Shown: positions 11,622-23,311 of the stretch, piece by piece
How positions within the stretch are numbered: position 1 is the first letter of the stretch
How the letters are laid out: the number at the start of each line of letters is the position of its first letter
DNA from: Epiperipatus broadwayi
Taxonomy: Eukaryota > Onychophora > Udeonychophora > Euonychophora > Peripatidae
Assembly: GCA_028023455.1 (NCBI GenBank)
Contig: JAQFVV010013292.1
Location: forward strand, 1-64,000
Direction: 5' to 3'
DNA: 64,000 bases
Notes under the pieces: generated by a model
Database searches by the model: none
What the model saw: the letters and a program-made list of their open reading frames with translations, nothing else
What the model was told of the DNA's origin: nothing
Position numbers and translations under genes: made by a program

Positions 11622-11992
11622 CCTTCTGAAATTACTAAACATCACATGATCACTATCTCATACTAGCACATAATTGTTATTAAACAAGGCAAAATTCTCT
11701 CCATACAGTAGTGCCACCCTGTGCCAATCAGAGTAATCAATGGATGCCAGAAGGCTTGTGCATAAAATCACTACCTAGTGCCTACTCATCCAATATCCCC
11801 AGACTAGGTGCAGTGCTTTCCGATCCAAGGCTCCTCACTGATGATGGTCACAAGCCAGAAACTAGTCTGAGGATATTGTATGACTGACCACTAGATAGGG
11901 ATTTTATGCACAAGCCTTCTGGCATCCAGTGATTACTCTGATTGGCACAGGGTAGCACTACTGTATGGAAAAAGTTTTGCCTTCTGAAATTA
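11622..11992 (-). mobile_element. Penelope-like hairpin element, copy 1
   Basis: Element at 11635-11979, flanked by the 13-bp direct repeat CCTTCTGAAATTA (11622-11634 and 11980-11992). The left part (about 11680-11797) and right part (about 11874-11979) are inverted copies of each other, so most of the element folds back. The strand given follows the tail, which reads on the minus strand as ATCATGTGATGTTTAG. Inside is a complete hammerhead ribozyme on the plus strand. Related copies lie at 24 kb, 39 kb, 42.6-43.5 kb and 45.4 kb. The variable 13-15 bp duplications, truncation, inverted partial copies and the ribozyme together suggest a Penelope-like element or a non-autonomous derivative; no reverse transcriptase is present here to prove it. 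Confidence 0.75.
11823..11881 (+). ncRNA. Type I hammerhead ribozyme, all core residues present (copy 1)
   Basis: The order is outer stem I AUCCAA (11823), internal loop GGC, inner stem I UCCUCA (11832-11837), core CUGAUGA (11838-11844), stem II UGG/CCA with loop UCACAAG, core GAAA (11858-11861), then CUAG and the cleavage triplet GUC ending at 11867. The inner stem I 3' strand UGAGGA (11868-11873) pairs all six bases by Watson-Crick rules. UA is the other side of the internal loop, and UUGUAU is the outer 3' strand with one mismatch. Cleavage is expected after C11867. Stem III is only A-C/G-U around UA, but ACUAGU is self-complementary, so activity may need an RNA dimer. The fold is read by eye; activity is inferred from the known hammerhead consensus. 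Confidence 0.85.
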
Positions 11993-12255
11993 ATAGTGAA
12001 ACACGATAGAAATAGTACCGGAATATAATTTTAATTTATTTATTAGTTGGATTTATTTAAAGTCAGCAATTATAATCAAATTATAAGCTTAATTCATTCA
12101 GGATAAAACGACGATTTTCTGAAATTAATAGTAAAACGCATGATAGAAATAGCACCTGGATATAATTTTAATCTATTTATTAGTTGGATTTATTTAAAGT
12201 CAGCAATTATAATCAAATTATAAGCTTATTCATTCAGGACAAAACGACAATTTAA
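11986..12255. repeat. 135-bp tandem duplication
   Basis: The block starting at TTCTGAAATTAATAG (about 11983) is repeated from about 12118 with a period of 135 bp. Both units include the stretch GGATTTATTTAAAGTCAGCA. It lies in the interior of the outer LTR element. The first unit's start also carries the right-hand flanking repeat of Penelope-like copy 1. Confidence 0.85.
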
Positions 12256-12531
12256 TCTTAAAAGATTACACTTTCAAAATTTAAATTTCAAAATTTATAA
12301 TTATTACCCTTTCTTTTGCTTACACCTAAATCATTTACTACTGAATACTCCAACAATAATTATTAACCGATATTACCTAACTCTCAATTTATATAAATAT
12401 CACTACAATATTTCTTTTCCTAATTATTTAATATGTATATATATAAAATTCAAAATACTGCAACAAAATTACTTATAATTTCCCCATCCCACTCTACTTC
12501 TCTTCGAGTGGCTCCCAATTGGTCATGCCAT

Positions 12532-14059
12532 TGTAACAAAACCTCCCTTCTTCCTTAAGACTTTATATACTTATATTGATCCATATACACATGCACCTAT
12601 ATATATCACTTTGCGAGGCAAATGTATTATTCTGTTTTATTCATCAAATTAATGTAGGAGTTTCCCAATGTGTATTTATGGACATCACTAGGATTCCAAA
12701 TGCCAATCTTATGTTAAATAAAAATTATACGAAGGAGAGACTACTAATAATCAACCACGGTCTTTAATAAAATGCTTGAGGTTTAATCCTCAGCCAACTC
12801 AGGCTCAGGCTGGGTGGCATTATAGCTGGGAGTAGTTGTGAATGGGAATAAGCATTCTTTTCCTTTAACAACACAATAAAAAAATAATAATAATCCAATA
12901 ACAGATTTCTACACATGGTTTCATTATCACCAATATTTATTAAGAGTTACACTAAATATCAAATATCAGTATACAAACACAAAAATAATCAATTTAATTT
13001 TTACCCATTAACATATAAAATTACAGCTGGCATTTCGATTTGTAATATATACCCATACACACACACTTTCAAATACATTTATTATTCACAAATGGTTTAA
13101 AAGTTGCAGACAGACTGAAAGAGATTTCCCTTCCACTATTCTTTTATTTAATTCTTCTAGGCTCAGTTGAAGATAATTCTTCATGTTCAAGTGTTGCCTC
13201 AATCACTAATAGCTACAATGGGTTTACACAATTTAAACAAAACAATTGGCAACTGATTTCTTTTTTTCATTATTTTATTTATTTTCAAACAATAACTCAA
13301 TATGCAAAGTTTATCCTACCTGCACACCCCCTGGGGAGTTCATGGAATATATTTTATAGTTCAGATCAGCACAGGCAAACATATGATCCATCTTGAGGTT
13401 TTTCTTTATTCTATCTAGGGTCTCCATTTTAAAAATCTTCACTTTACAGTTCAAATCTTGGGATTGCTTTGAATCCAGAGAGTTTTTCACTGTTGAATGT
13501 AGAAGCATACAGAGTGTTGAAGATATGGTTTGAGCCTGATATATTAGGCTTTTATCCTGACATTTCCATTTCTTTTGCTATTAAAATTAACATTATAAAA
13601 TTAGCTTTGCTACACTAACAATCCTGCTATGTTGATCATCAATTTCTGCAGAGACAAGAGAAAGAGCATTCTGGGTTCTTTTCTTTTATAGCCTCCATTT
13701 GTTCTAGAAGCTTCATTCATTTTCCACTTCCTGTCTCTGATTGCTGCCCAACCAGATTTTGATCAAGGTGTAACCTTCAGCCTTTCTTGTTTTAAAATCC
13801 ATTTCTTCTAGAAATTTCTAGGCTTTTAGAACATAATTGCAAAAAACCTCACTTCCTCCCTCTACAACAATTGAACCCATTCATACGTACATCTATAACA
13901 TGCACATACAATTTCGAAATGACAAAGCGCTCCCCCTTTTTGAGCTATATATACATATTTTTTATAACCACCGCATATGATTTATATACCTTAATTATCT
14001 CTATATAAGGACCATTATTTATTGTTAGTTATGACTGGGTTTGAACCTATCCTGTCACA
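12532..14059 (-). repeat. Outer element right (5') LTR, holding the empty site of the inner element
   Basis: An uninterrupted 1.53-kb LTR beginning TGTAACAAAACC and ending TGTCACA. It matches 1459-2612 followed by 9811-10235. At about 13655-13670 it reads GACAAGAGAAAGAGCATTCTGG across the point where the left LTR carries the inner element. Confidence 0.85.
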
Positions 14060-14825
14060 ATATATTCTATCTTATATATTCAACATTCCTATACCTACAT
14101 ATATATTTATATACCTCTCTATATATAATTATTACCTTTTTATATATAATACATTTTAACCTTTTTTAATTATCAGTCAATGCTTCCTATATCATATATT
14201 ATTTTTATTTCATTTATTTTTATTATTTTTTAAATCTTTAACTCTAACATTATATAGTCATATTTTTATATTTTAAAATAGTATTGATTTTATTTTACCT
14301 ACATTATTTCTTTGAACTTTTTATTACAAATTATTTTAATCTTTTTAAAAAAAATTTTTTTTAAACATTTTATATCTGCCTTGTACTTATATTTTCAAGT
14401 TTTAACTGTTAACTGTTCAAACTTTTAAAATTTCCAGTTATACTTAGCAACTTCCTCTTTCTATTTTTTATATAATTAAATCTATTCTTATTTTTAATAC
14501 TTACTAATATTATCTTTTTTATATCTAGTGGCTCACTTATTCTATTTTTTATATAATATAATTAAATGCATTGTTATTTTTAAACCTTACTAATTTTTTT
14601 TATTATGTCAATTTTTTTAAGGTCAAATAATTAAATGCATTTTATTTTTAAACCTTACTAATTTTTTTTATTATGTCAATTTTTTTTAAGGCCAAATCTC
14701 TATTTAATACTTGTTTAATATTATTAATATTAATATTCTTAATATGAAAAGCTTTAATTTTTCTAGTCCTTTTATTATTTAAAATTGTATCTATTTATAA
14801 ATTTAGTTAATGCACATTACGTAAG
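14060..14825. repeat. AT-rich stretch with a 72-bp tandem duplication
   Basis: No gene seen. From about 14558 a block containing AATTAAATGCATT and CCTTACTAATTTTTTTTATT is repeated about 72 bp downstream (to about 14697), with only small changes. Confidence 0.7.
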
Positions 14826-14960
14826 TAATATTTACTAAGGCAATAAACCTCAAATCATGTGCACTTGAATATGTGAAGATAGGGACCTCTACAGGTCTTA
14901 ACCACAAGCTTAAAACTTTTCAAGCACATGATTTGAGGTTTATTCCTTAGTAAATATTAT
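14826..14960. mobile_element. Small palindromic element (MITE-like)
   Basis: An arm of about 43 bp at 14826-14869 (starting TAATATTTACTAAGG) is inverted at 14919-14959, with a spacer of about 50 bp. The arms share ATAAACCTCAAATCATGTGC exactly. I see no transposase, and the flanking AT-rich sequence hides any duplication. Confidence 0.75.
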
Positions 14961-17240
14961 TAAAATTGTATCATTTTTATACATCCTTTCCAAATTCATA
15001 CCCGTTTCTAATATATGTAAATATATCAGTCAATTTCTATCATATTTATGTTGTAATAGTCTTCTATGTATTGAATTTTTTGTTTCCCCTATATAATTTA
15101 CTTTTATATTGTTAATTTGACACTTTTTACAATTAATTTCAGATATTCCATTTATTTTACTATCTGGATTATTTATTATAATTTACTATTATATTTATTT
15201 CTAAAATATTAATATTTTTTCTTTTTTTATTAACTATTTTAACATTTATTATTAAACTTTTTATTAATTTTACTTATAACTTTATTTAAATATTTAACTA
15301 CATAGTTATTTCCACTCTTTATAACTACATAATTAGTTTTGTCTAAATTATTACTATTACATCCTTTTTTCTTTATTGTTATTTATATAATTTATCATAG
15401 TTTCTGTTAATCTAATATCATTTATAAATTTATTTGGATAGATCATTATTTATAAATTCTTTTATTAAATTAATTTAAAAACTATATTTTAACAATAAAT
15501 TCTTTGCTAATTAATTTCTATCCTCATTTGGTCATTCATTTCCAATCTGTCTGTTTATATTTTGTGATTTGTTAAGAGTTGCTTTTAAATTCTGAACCCC
15601 CTTCTATTCTGGTATCATATAGATCTATGATGGAACTGACCAATCATTCAAGGGTTGTCACACATTCTGAATAACAAATAATTAATAATTAAATTTAACT
15701 GAAAACAAACATATAACATCAAGTATTACAATTGTCAAAGTGTGAGCCTTAATATTATATAAGAATAAAGTCTCACCTTTCAAATCAATAGATTACTTCG
15801 TCTATTACAAAGCAAGCCCGGGAGTCTGAACCTATATTTTATAATTAAGTAAAAAAAATTATAATTATATTTGATGACTCCCCTTCTGTATAGACTAATT
15901 GATGATTGGATGGATTGATACTCTGCTTTCAAAAGAAATTTAATAAGCAAAAGAAAAATAAAAAAATTATAAAACATGAGATATTAATACAGTGCAGTTT
16001 AGCCAAATCAAAATATTATAGTTCTTATTGGAAAATAGCTGAGTATCTTTGCCTTTAGGAAAGTTGCTTTGCATTAATTTGATAGTAGTTTATCTGAGAT
16101 TTGGTCACCATTTGGATCTTCACTATGGTGAGTCGTCCTTTTATAAACTATCAGATAATTTTTTGCTTTACTATAGCACATTGTAAGTCTTTTGTTAGCA
16201 TGGTCATCAGTTTGTTAATTTTAAATGATAATCATGTCAGGAACTCCTGGTTGTATGATGAGCAATTCCATCGCCCTGATATTTTCTCACTTCCTAGCCA
16301 TGCATGATTTCTTTTCTAGCTTATAATTTGAGTTAAAAATATAAGCTTTATGGAATTAAGGTGAATATTTTAATCAACTTCCTTAAGTTGCAATTATAGT
16401 GGATTATGAACTTTAATATTGAGGATAGTTAAGATGACAATAAATTTTAGGAATTTATCAAGTAACTTTTCTTGAAGACAATTTATTTGCCTTCATTTCA
16501 TTTAAAAAAGGAAAACCAAGTTGTTCTATTTTGTCTTATATTTGATTTATTGATGTATGAGTTTTAAGTATGGATTTTATTTCCATTGTTGACACTATTT
16601 TGATATTTACAGAATTTTATGCTGGATTAATAAACAAAAAAAAAATTAACATTAATCATTTATTTCTTTTGCTTTTCAAGATTTTTATTTGCATGCATTT
16701 AAGGGTTTGGTATACATATAAGTCAGTACTGTCAAGAATATAATTTTAACTGACAATTTTAAACAAAATTATTAGTATATAATTAATAATGTGCTTTTGC
16801 CAACTTTTGGTGGTAATGGTCTTTAAGATGGAGGTGTTAGTGGTGATTTTTGTGTGGTTAGTTTAATGTGCACCCCACCCACCCACACACTTAAAAGATT
16901 AAAATAAATATGTTTATTTTAATTCTCAAATTTATTTTTTGGTGTATTTAGTTAATTTTTAGATTTGTTATTTCAGGTAAAAATTTTCTTTTAGTCTGCT
17001 TTTTCTTAAATTGTTGGTTTAGTGTATATGTCAGGATGATAGGATTAGTTAGGGATTTGATCATTATTTATGTATAAGTATCTTCTGTAGATATCATATA
17101 GGCATATGTGTTTAATAGCATTAATCCTGCTCTTATGTGAGGCTTATTAGATTTGTTCTAATGCTAATGGTTGAGTATCCATTTCTATCCGAATGGTGAA
17201 CTTGTTTATTTGATCAGTCCTAAGGTACTCTGCTACTTGT
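14961..17240. other. AT-rich non-coding stretch
   Basis: I see no gene in these 2.3 kb. The short open frames at 15780-15977 (-) and 16101-16307 (+) are of AT-rich composition without recognisable protein character. Confidence 0.5.
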
Positions 17241-17249
17241 ATTTTAGCA

Positions 17250-19800
17250 TTTCCTGTGAAGTACTCTCATCAATTGATCCCAGCATTTTACACACACACA
17301 CAAATTTTCCTTGATGGTTATTTTTTTTTTATTCTTATTTTAACCTGATGTAATATGATTTTACACCTATTAGAGCATTGTGTGAGGAAATTAATGTTTT
17401 TTCTCATTAAAGTTTTTGTATTAGGGCATTGTAGGTGCCACAGATTTCACCCCTGCAATCCAGCCAATATGCATTTGGACTTGCACATTTGAAGATAGTA
17501 AATGTTCTGTCATGAGTTGGAGAATGTATGGAATATGAAATCTTGTGCTAAATCTCAAAAGCGCTAAGCGGTCATATTGAACATTATATTATAATTATAG
17601 CTTCACTAATTCATGTGAAAAAAATTGCATAATTATAATTACAAAGTTTATTGGTGAAGAGAAAAAACAATTTACTAGTTTGAATTAGTAGTCTATTTTT
17701 ATTTTATTTTTGTTACATTTATGGGTCATATGTGTAGTATTTTTGCTTCCCTTTGATCTCTTTCTGTGTCTATAGATGGTTTTGGTAGTTGTTGGTATAT
17801 GTTTTTGGAATAAAATTGGTATATTATGGTTCAAGTGTAGTCTAATGGGTGTGAATCCTGTTGATTCATTTACACTCTAGATTGATATAATCAACCACAT
17901 GTTGCAAGTGCTTTACCCAACCTTTATGTCTGTTCTTCAAATAGGTCTTGAATCCAATCATCTGTGGATTTCTAATGGAGGTCAGCATGTTTTATTTGTT
18001 TACTGCCCATTGATTTTATTTTTTGAATAGAAAAGGGGGTACCATGATTCATTAAAATTGTTCCTGGTTTTCCTATCTTTTTAAAATAAGATTTCTAATG
18101 TTTTTATGGTATATCTAGTATTAGCTTGGCATATTGGGTAAGTTGCCACAAATTTTGGAAAGAGATCATAAGCTACTAACAAATACTTTTATTTGATGGA
18201 AGTAAAGGTCCATAAAAATCTATAACTAAGATCTCATTTAGTCTTTCTGGTTTGATAGATCTTATTGAATTAATGTAACTCTTGTTTACTGGTTTGGCTT
18301 TTAAGCATATTTGATAATTTTGTATTTCTTTTAGGATGTCTTTGTACATCCAACCAATTTTTTAATGTTTGTGGGCTCTGTAGTGCCCATAGAAACAATG
18401 TATGTATTGTGTGAGTGTTTTAATATTTCAGTTATTACTTCCCTCCACTCATCTATATCATTGTTTATTTTATATGTCAAGACCTGATTATCTAACTTGT
18501 ATTGTTTAAGATTTTGGGTTGTGTACAGAATTTTCCTCTCCCTTTAAGGTTTTAATGATTGGACTTAAATCTATGGATGTTTAACTATATTGTTCTCTGC
18601 ATTTTCATTGAATATTAAATCAATGTTCAAATGCAGATATTATCTACTGATAAGTGTTGTTGTTCTGATCAACATGACTTTTGACTTAGTGCATCAGCTA
18701 CATTTTCTGATTCTTTAAAGTATTTGACTGTATGGCTGAATTCTTGTAGCAACAGACTCCACCTAACAAGATGACTATTAATTAGGTAACTGTTATTCAA
18801 GAATTCAAGGCTTTTCTGATCAGTGATCATTAGAACTATGATTCGAGAATCATTTGTTGAAAGTTCTAGAAACCACACACTATTGCTAGTGTCTCCTTCT
18901 CAGTAAATGTATAATTTATTTCTAGGCTGTTTAAGAGGTGTATGATAAAATAGAGGACTCCTGGTTGGCCATCCTCCTGAATTTGGGATGAAGTTATCTT
19001 TAGTCTGCAACTACTGTTGTCTGTATGATAAATGGTTTGCTAAAATCAGAAAATGCTACCATTGTTGCTCTAGAAATCCTGTTTTAATTCTAGCAAATGC
19101 CTCATCTTGCTCTTCAGTCCAGTTCCATTTCTCACCTTTTCTTACGAGAGTAATGGTTTTATGTAATCAGAGAATTTTTGGTAGAAATGATTATAGAAGT
19201 TGCATAATCTCAAAAATGATTTGAAAGTCTTATCCCATTACAACCAATGATATGACCTAAGATTATTTCATTATATACTAATGTGGTCCTCTTATAATTG
19301 ACTTTTATCCTCTTATTGTAACATTCTTTAAAGAAAATTTTTAAATGTTGAAGATGTTCTTCAATCATACAGAATGCAATTATAACATCATCTACATATA
19401 TAGTTGCAATCTCTTTGATCTCAGGAGAGAGGGTTTTATCCAGACATCTTATTAAACCAGCACTATTAATCAATCCAAATGACATTCTATTAAATTGATA
19501 AACCTTTCATATTGGAATGCAGTGTATGGGCAATCTTCTGCATGAAGTTCAATCTGCCAATAACTGGAGATTAAATCGAAAGTAGAGAATACTTTCTTAT
19601 TTTCAAATTTCATGAATAAGTCATGTATGGGCAGTGGTATGTTCCTATCAGGAATTATTTTGTTTAGTTGTCTTGCATCCAAAGAAAATCACATCAACCC
19701 ACCTATCTTCTTCAGCATAATAATAGGGTTGCAATATGGTGAAGAACATTTGGAAAATTCAATATTGATTTTGATGAAGCTAAGGTTGTCTTTGAGAAAA
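17250..19800 (-). pseudogene. Decayed Gypsy-type pol (RT, RNase H, integrase)
   Basis: Read right to left on the minus strand. Reverse transcriptase spans about 19790-19210: SPYCNPIIMLKK, then DARQLNKIIPDR (about 19682), then the catalytic YVDD (19387-19398), which is intact. An RNase H-like part (18669-18878) ends HTVKYFKESENVADALSQ. The integrase follows, with a His/Cys zinc-finger-like region near 18300-18420, then DFYGPLLPS near 18200 carrying the first catalytic Asp. The second acidic site near 18030 reads MNHGTPF, where the family has Asp, so it is mutated. Many stops and frameshifts separate these pieces. No LTRs or gag are recognisable beside it, so this is an old remnant. Confidence 0.85.
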
Positions 19801-20234
19801 TGAAATCAAAAGAAGAATTAAAGAGTCTTTATTATTGAAAATTTATTATTCTGAAGCAATTAACTTATTTAAGAGTTCTTTTAATATTAAGGGTGGATGG
19901 GAAGTGAATGGATTTGTGGGTAGTTTTTAATAGTATATATAATGTGTGGTTTTTTTTTTTATTTCTTTACACTTGAGAAGTCTGCTTGTAGCAGTGAAAC
20001 CTTAGGTTGTGTTTTAATATTATTTTTATCCTGGTCTGGTTTAATTTTAGATTTGGGGTAGTTTTGATTTTTTAATATTGATATGGTATAATAGGAATTA
20101 CAGTTGATAAAAAGAGCAAAAAGCAGAATGGTATTCTTAAAAAAATCTGGTATATTTTTCATATAGTAAATATGAAATATATACATTTATTTGCAAAGGA
20201 GTGATAGTGCCTGCTTTAAAATTTGGAAAAGATG

Positions 20235-20291
20235 CACTTTGGATAAAACAGAAAAGAGAGAACATTTACTTTTTATGTTTTATCCAAAGTG
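20235..20291. repeat. Perfect 16-bp hairpin
   Basis: CACTTTGGATAAAACA at 20235-20250 is exactly inverted at 20276-20291, with a 25-base loop. It lies just upstream of a LINE fragment. It could be the remnant of a small inverted-repeat element; no protein is associated with it. Confidence 0.6.
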
Positions 20292-20299
20292 ATAGGTAG

Positions 20300-20930
20300 A
20301 TATGTTATAGTTGATGAATTGTATATAGCAACTGAGGCTATTCAAGGTAAAATGGAATAGACTTCAATTTTAATAAGAGAAATCAAAAGTGAGTTTGAAA
20401 TGTTCAGAAAGTTTTAACATATTAACAAAAAATAGATGAGTAATTGTATTATATGAAAAGGCATTAACATGTTAGAAAAAAAAGAATTACATTTTTAATT
20501 TTATTTGCATAATAACTGAAACAATCATTCTAATCCATTATACCAAGGAGACATTGGTAAAGTTAATAGATCATTTATTCTAATGTATTTATATAAAAAA
20601 TGGGATGGATGTATAGAAATTATATTACAGGTACAAAATTATGAGTGATTGGAAAAGAGAATAGTAAAATTAATTAAAGAAATATAATTAGTCTTGTGGA
20701 AAATAAATATGAATAAAAAAATAATTTGCAGTTATGTAAAGGATGTACGATATAAATAAAGCTTATTGTTATTCAGTGCAAGGGGTAGTTGCTTCTAGGT
20801 ATCAGAGAGAGAATGCACAAAATGGAATAAGGATTTGCCTTCTAAATGAAATTTATGTAAAGAATGTTGAAAGAAGATCATGATAAATTGTATTAAGAGT
20901 GAAAGAAATTTATTGGTAAAAAGATAAAAA
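20300..20930 (+). pseudogene. LINE fragment related to the element at 32.6-35.2 kb
   Basis: Plus-strand frames read ATEAIQGKMEW and then a C-terminal stretch with RECTKWN and NLCKEC. They match the order and wording of the larger LINE (REAIQGKMGW near 34415, then the terminal Cys/His region near 34900). Several stops and frameshifts interrupt it. It is a C-terminal fragment of the same or a sister family. Confidence 0.5.
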
Positions 20931-21560
20931 AAGAGGATTTCTCATTTTTTTAATTGTTGCCTTGTATAATGAAGAATAAGAAGGCATGATAACGACAAAA
21001 CTTTCAAAATAACTTTCATTAAAAAGAGTGGAAGAAAGTGAACCAGGGCTGTTAGTTATCTAATAAGAATGCACAGATGAGTTTATATTATGGTATGCAA
21101 AAGTTTTGAATTTTTAAATTGGCCAGCATAGTTGCTGACCTATAGCTTACGTGCTCATTTATGGAGATGCCATTTTACATCACGTTAATGCTTATTCATT
21201 TATTTACTATGTTCACAATCAAATAGTGCTTTTTAAAATAACTTCAAATGAATATATCAGATTAAAAAGTAAAATTGCAAGATATCAAAACGATTCCAAA
21301 TTTGAAAAATTAAAAAATAGAGAATGTTGGTTTTTCCAAAAAGAAAAAAAACTTATTTTAGTCAAGGAAAACTTTACTGTATTTAAAAAAAAAAATCTGA
21401 AAAATATTTTTTGATGGCAAATCATATTAAGTTAATAGTACGAGTCACTGACCATCCTAAAAAATGTGTTCCCCAGGTACTTGGCTTTTTTTTTCTCTCA
21501 GATTTATCAAAAAAAATTTAATTCTCATAAATAATGTATTTTAAAAAATAGATGTGTGAA

Positions 21561-21640
21561 GCGTTGGTGGTCGAGAGGTGAGCACAGCCGCCTTACAAGC
21601 AGTTATTCCGTGTTAGCTATGACACATCACAAAAAAAAAA
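21561..21640 (+). mobile_element. Degenerate tRNA-derived SINE copy
   Basis: GCGTTGGTGGTCGAGAGGTGAGC begins this copy, followed by GCCGCCTTACAAGCAGTTA, then GCTATGACAC and an A run at 21631-21640. Start, order and tail match the SINE at 354-465, but the T-arm/box-B part is deleted or altered. No flanking duplication was found. Confidence 0.6.
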
Positions 21641-22052
21641 GTACTTCAATTAGTTTTTAGCAATACATTAGTAAGTTTTTTGGACTTTGTCCCACCCTCC
21701 CAATTTACTAGTCAAAATTACGATGCTGCTTCAACAAAGATACATTTATATATTGAAATAAGTATTGCAGTTTTGCATTTATTTTATTTAATTATATATA
21801 AAAATATATTATTTTTCACACTAATAAGATGTAACTGCACAATACTGCATAATACATTGTTATAATTGCTCGTATTCTAGTAAGTTAATTAAATGGAACT
21901 GTTCTCCTGTCACTTATATGATCAATGGTCACATGGTATGAGCACAATGAACTATACTTATGTAAATAATCTTGTTATTATATACATTGTTTATTTGCAT
22001 GTTTATGTGTGTGTGAATATATATACACTATATCATTGGGGATTATTTTCAG
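21641..22052. other. AT-rich stretch upstream of a possible exon
   Basis: No feature seen. If the exon at 22053 is real, this is intron. Confidence 0.4.
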
Positions 22053-22215
22053 CGCCCAGTTCCAGCAGAGTACAATGATTCCATCAATCTTAAGAGCAAA
22101 ACGAGTTCAAGAAGAAATATTTAGAGCAAAAAGAAACATCTAATAAGACCACAAATTCAGAAGCCGTTAGTCCTTCAATGGAGTGCATTACTCAGCAAGA
22201 AGATGATGCAGATAG
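22053..22215 (+). pseudogene. Possible host exon with a one-base frame break
   Basis: An acceptor-like GGGGATTATTTTCAG ends at 22052, and a donor-like GATAG/GTAATA lies at 22215/22216. The first frame reads RPVPAEYNDSINL; one base is then out of step near 22091, and a second frame reads on to the donor through EQNEFKKKYLEQKE and a Ser/Thr/Gln-rich segment ending EDDADR. Base composition is richer in GC than the flanks. I do not recognise the protein. The break could be a real mutation (pseudo-exon) or a sequencing error. No other exons could be joined to it. Confidence 0.45.
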
Positions 22216-23056
22216 GTAATACACTTCTAATAGAAATCTTTTGTGTTTGTATTTATTAGTTGTAGGATGTTTTTAAGTTATATTAAAGGTAGTAATATAT
22301 ATTTGATTGTAAATATTCAATCAATAAAAATACCAAATATGTGATTATAATATTTAAATAAAAAGTCAAGTTATCACATCTTGTAAGGAGATTCATATGT
22401 TTAAACTTCTAACTGCCTCATGTGATGACGGGACTTTTTTATTGAAATAGTGTGCACCCAATGAGAAATCAGTCTCTTGACTTTTTCATTATGCTGATAG
22501 CTTACAAAATTATGGGGTGCAATTAAGAAATGCTTTGAATTAACTTTATCCATGATATAATGAAGATTTTACTGTTGAAGTAAATAAATGAAATTATCAA
22601 ATGAAAAGCAATTTATTGATATATTTTTAAAGATAGAGGAATTATGAAAAATATGTTTAAAAGGATCTATACACAGTAAAAGAGAAAAGTAGAAGTTTGA
22701 TTACTAAACTAAAAAAGATTAACAATTGAAAGTCCTTGATAAAAACAGTTAAGAACAAAAACATTTAGAAAAGAAGTGAGGAGAGAATGTAACAAAAAAT
22801 ATCACAGCATTAGATGATAAACTATCAGTAAATTAGGCAATGCATATGCAATAATAGTTTTATTGAAATAAAATAGTTTCTACTTCACCTTCGGATAGTA
22901 AGTTATACATTGCACATTAAGCAAACAAGTGAAGCTCCACATTAAAATAATTGTCAGGTTGAGTGTTTTTGGGACTCTTTAGTTCCCATATTCATAACCT
23001 ATCTTGGAAGTGGTCACTTGAGTAGGTGGTAATTTATGCAAATTTATTCAATGTCT
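22216..23056. other. AT-rich non-coding stretch
   Basis: I see nothing beyond AT-rich sequence in these 840 bases. Confidence 0.5.
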
Positions 23057-23311
23057 TCACACAGTCCACTTTCTAGAGATCGAAGAGCATGATTCCTTCA
23101 GGTTTATTGCATTGTCGTCATTAGCAACGAAGTATGTTTCTTTTATTTTGCATTTAGTATCGTTGCACTCTGTGCATAGTGCCTTTGCTATAGTGGGTTC
23201 AAATATATGGCCCATGATTTTTTCATGTTCGAGGAAAATAGATTTACTTTCAGTGTTGTTTAGGGTTTGCTTATATAAGTAGTGATGTTGGGAGTTTCTG
23301 GTTGAGATGTT
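23057..23311 (-). CDS. Unrecognised open frame with protein-like composition
   Basis: A minus-strand frame stays open for about 84 codons from 23311 to a stop at 23057-23059, without a clear ATG start. It includes LEHEKIMGHIFEP and a Cys-pair segment ALCTECNDTKCK. Its residue mix is unlike random AT-rich translation. It may be an exon or a transposon piece. I do not recognise the family and cannot see splice sites with confidence. Confidence 0.3.
   Translation of the reverse strand, partial: NISTRNSQHHYLYKQTLNNTESKSIFLEHEKIMGHIFEPTIAKALCTECNDTKCKIKETYFVANDDNAINLKESCSSISRKWTV

Larger units (their letters stand above)
1459..14059 (-). mobile_element. Outer LTR retrotransposon (Gypsy-like, minus strand), broken by a nested element
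   Basis: Two related LTRs bound this element. The left one (1459-2612 plus 9811-10235) is split by the inner element; the right one is 12532-14059. Both begin with TGTAA; the right copy ends TGTCACA and the left copy is mutated there. The direct repeat ATAT lies outside both ends (1455-1458 and 14060-14063), although in AT-rich sequence this alone is weak. Just inside the left LTR is a pyrimidine tract (about 10235-10249), which reads on the minus strand as a purine-rich polypurine tract ending GGGGAGGGGAG. Just inside the right LTR the minus strand has a TGG-starting candidate primer binding site (about 12510-12530). The 2.3-kb interior holds only a gag-like remnant, a Penelope-like insertion and a tandem duplication. 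No pol is seen. Confidence 0.85.
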
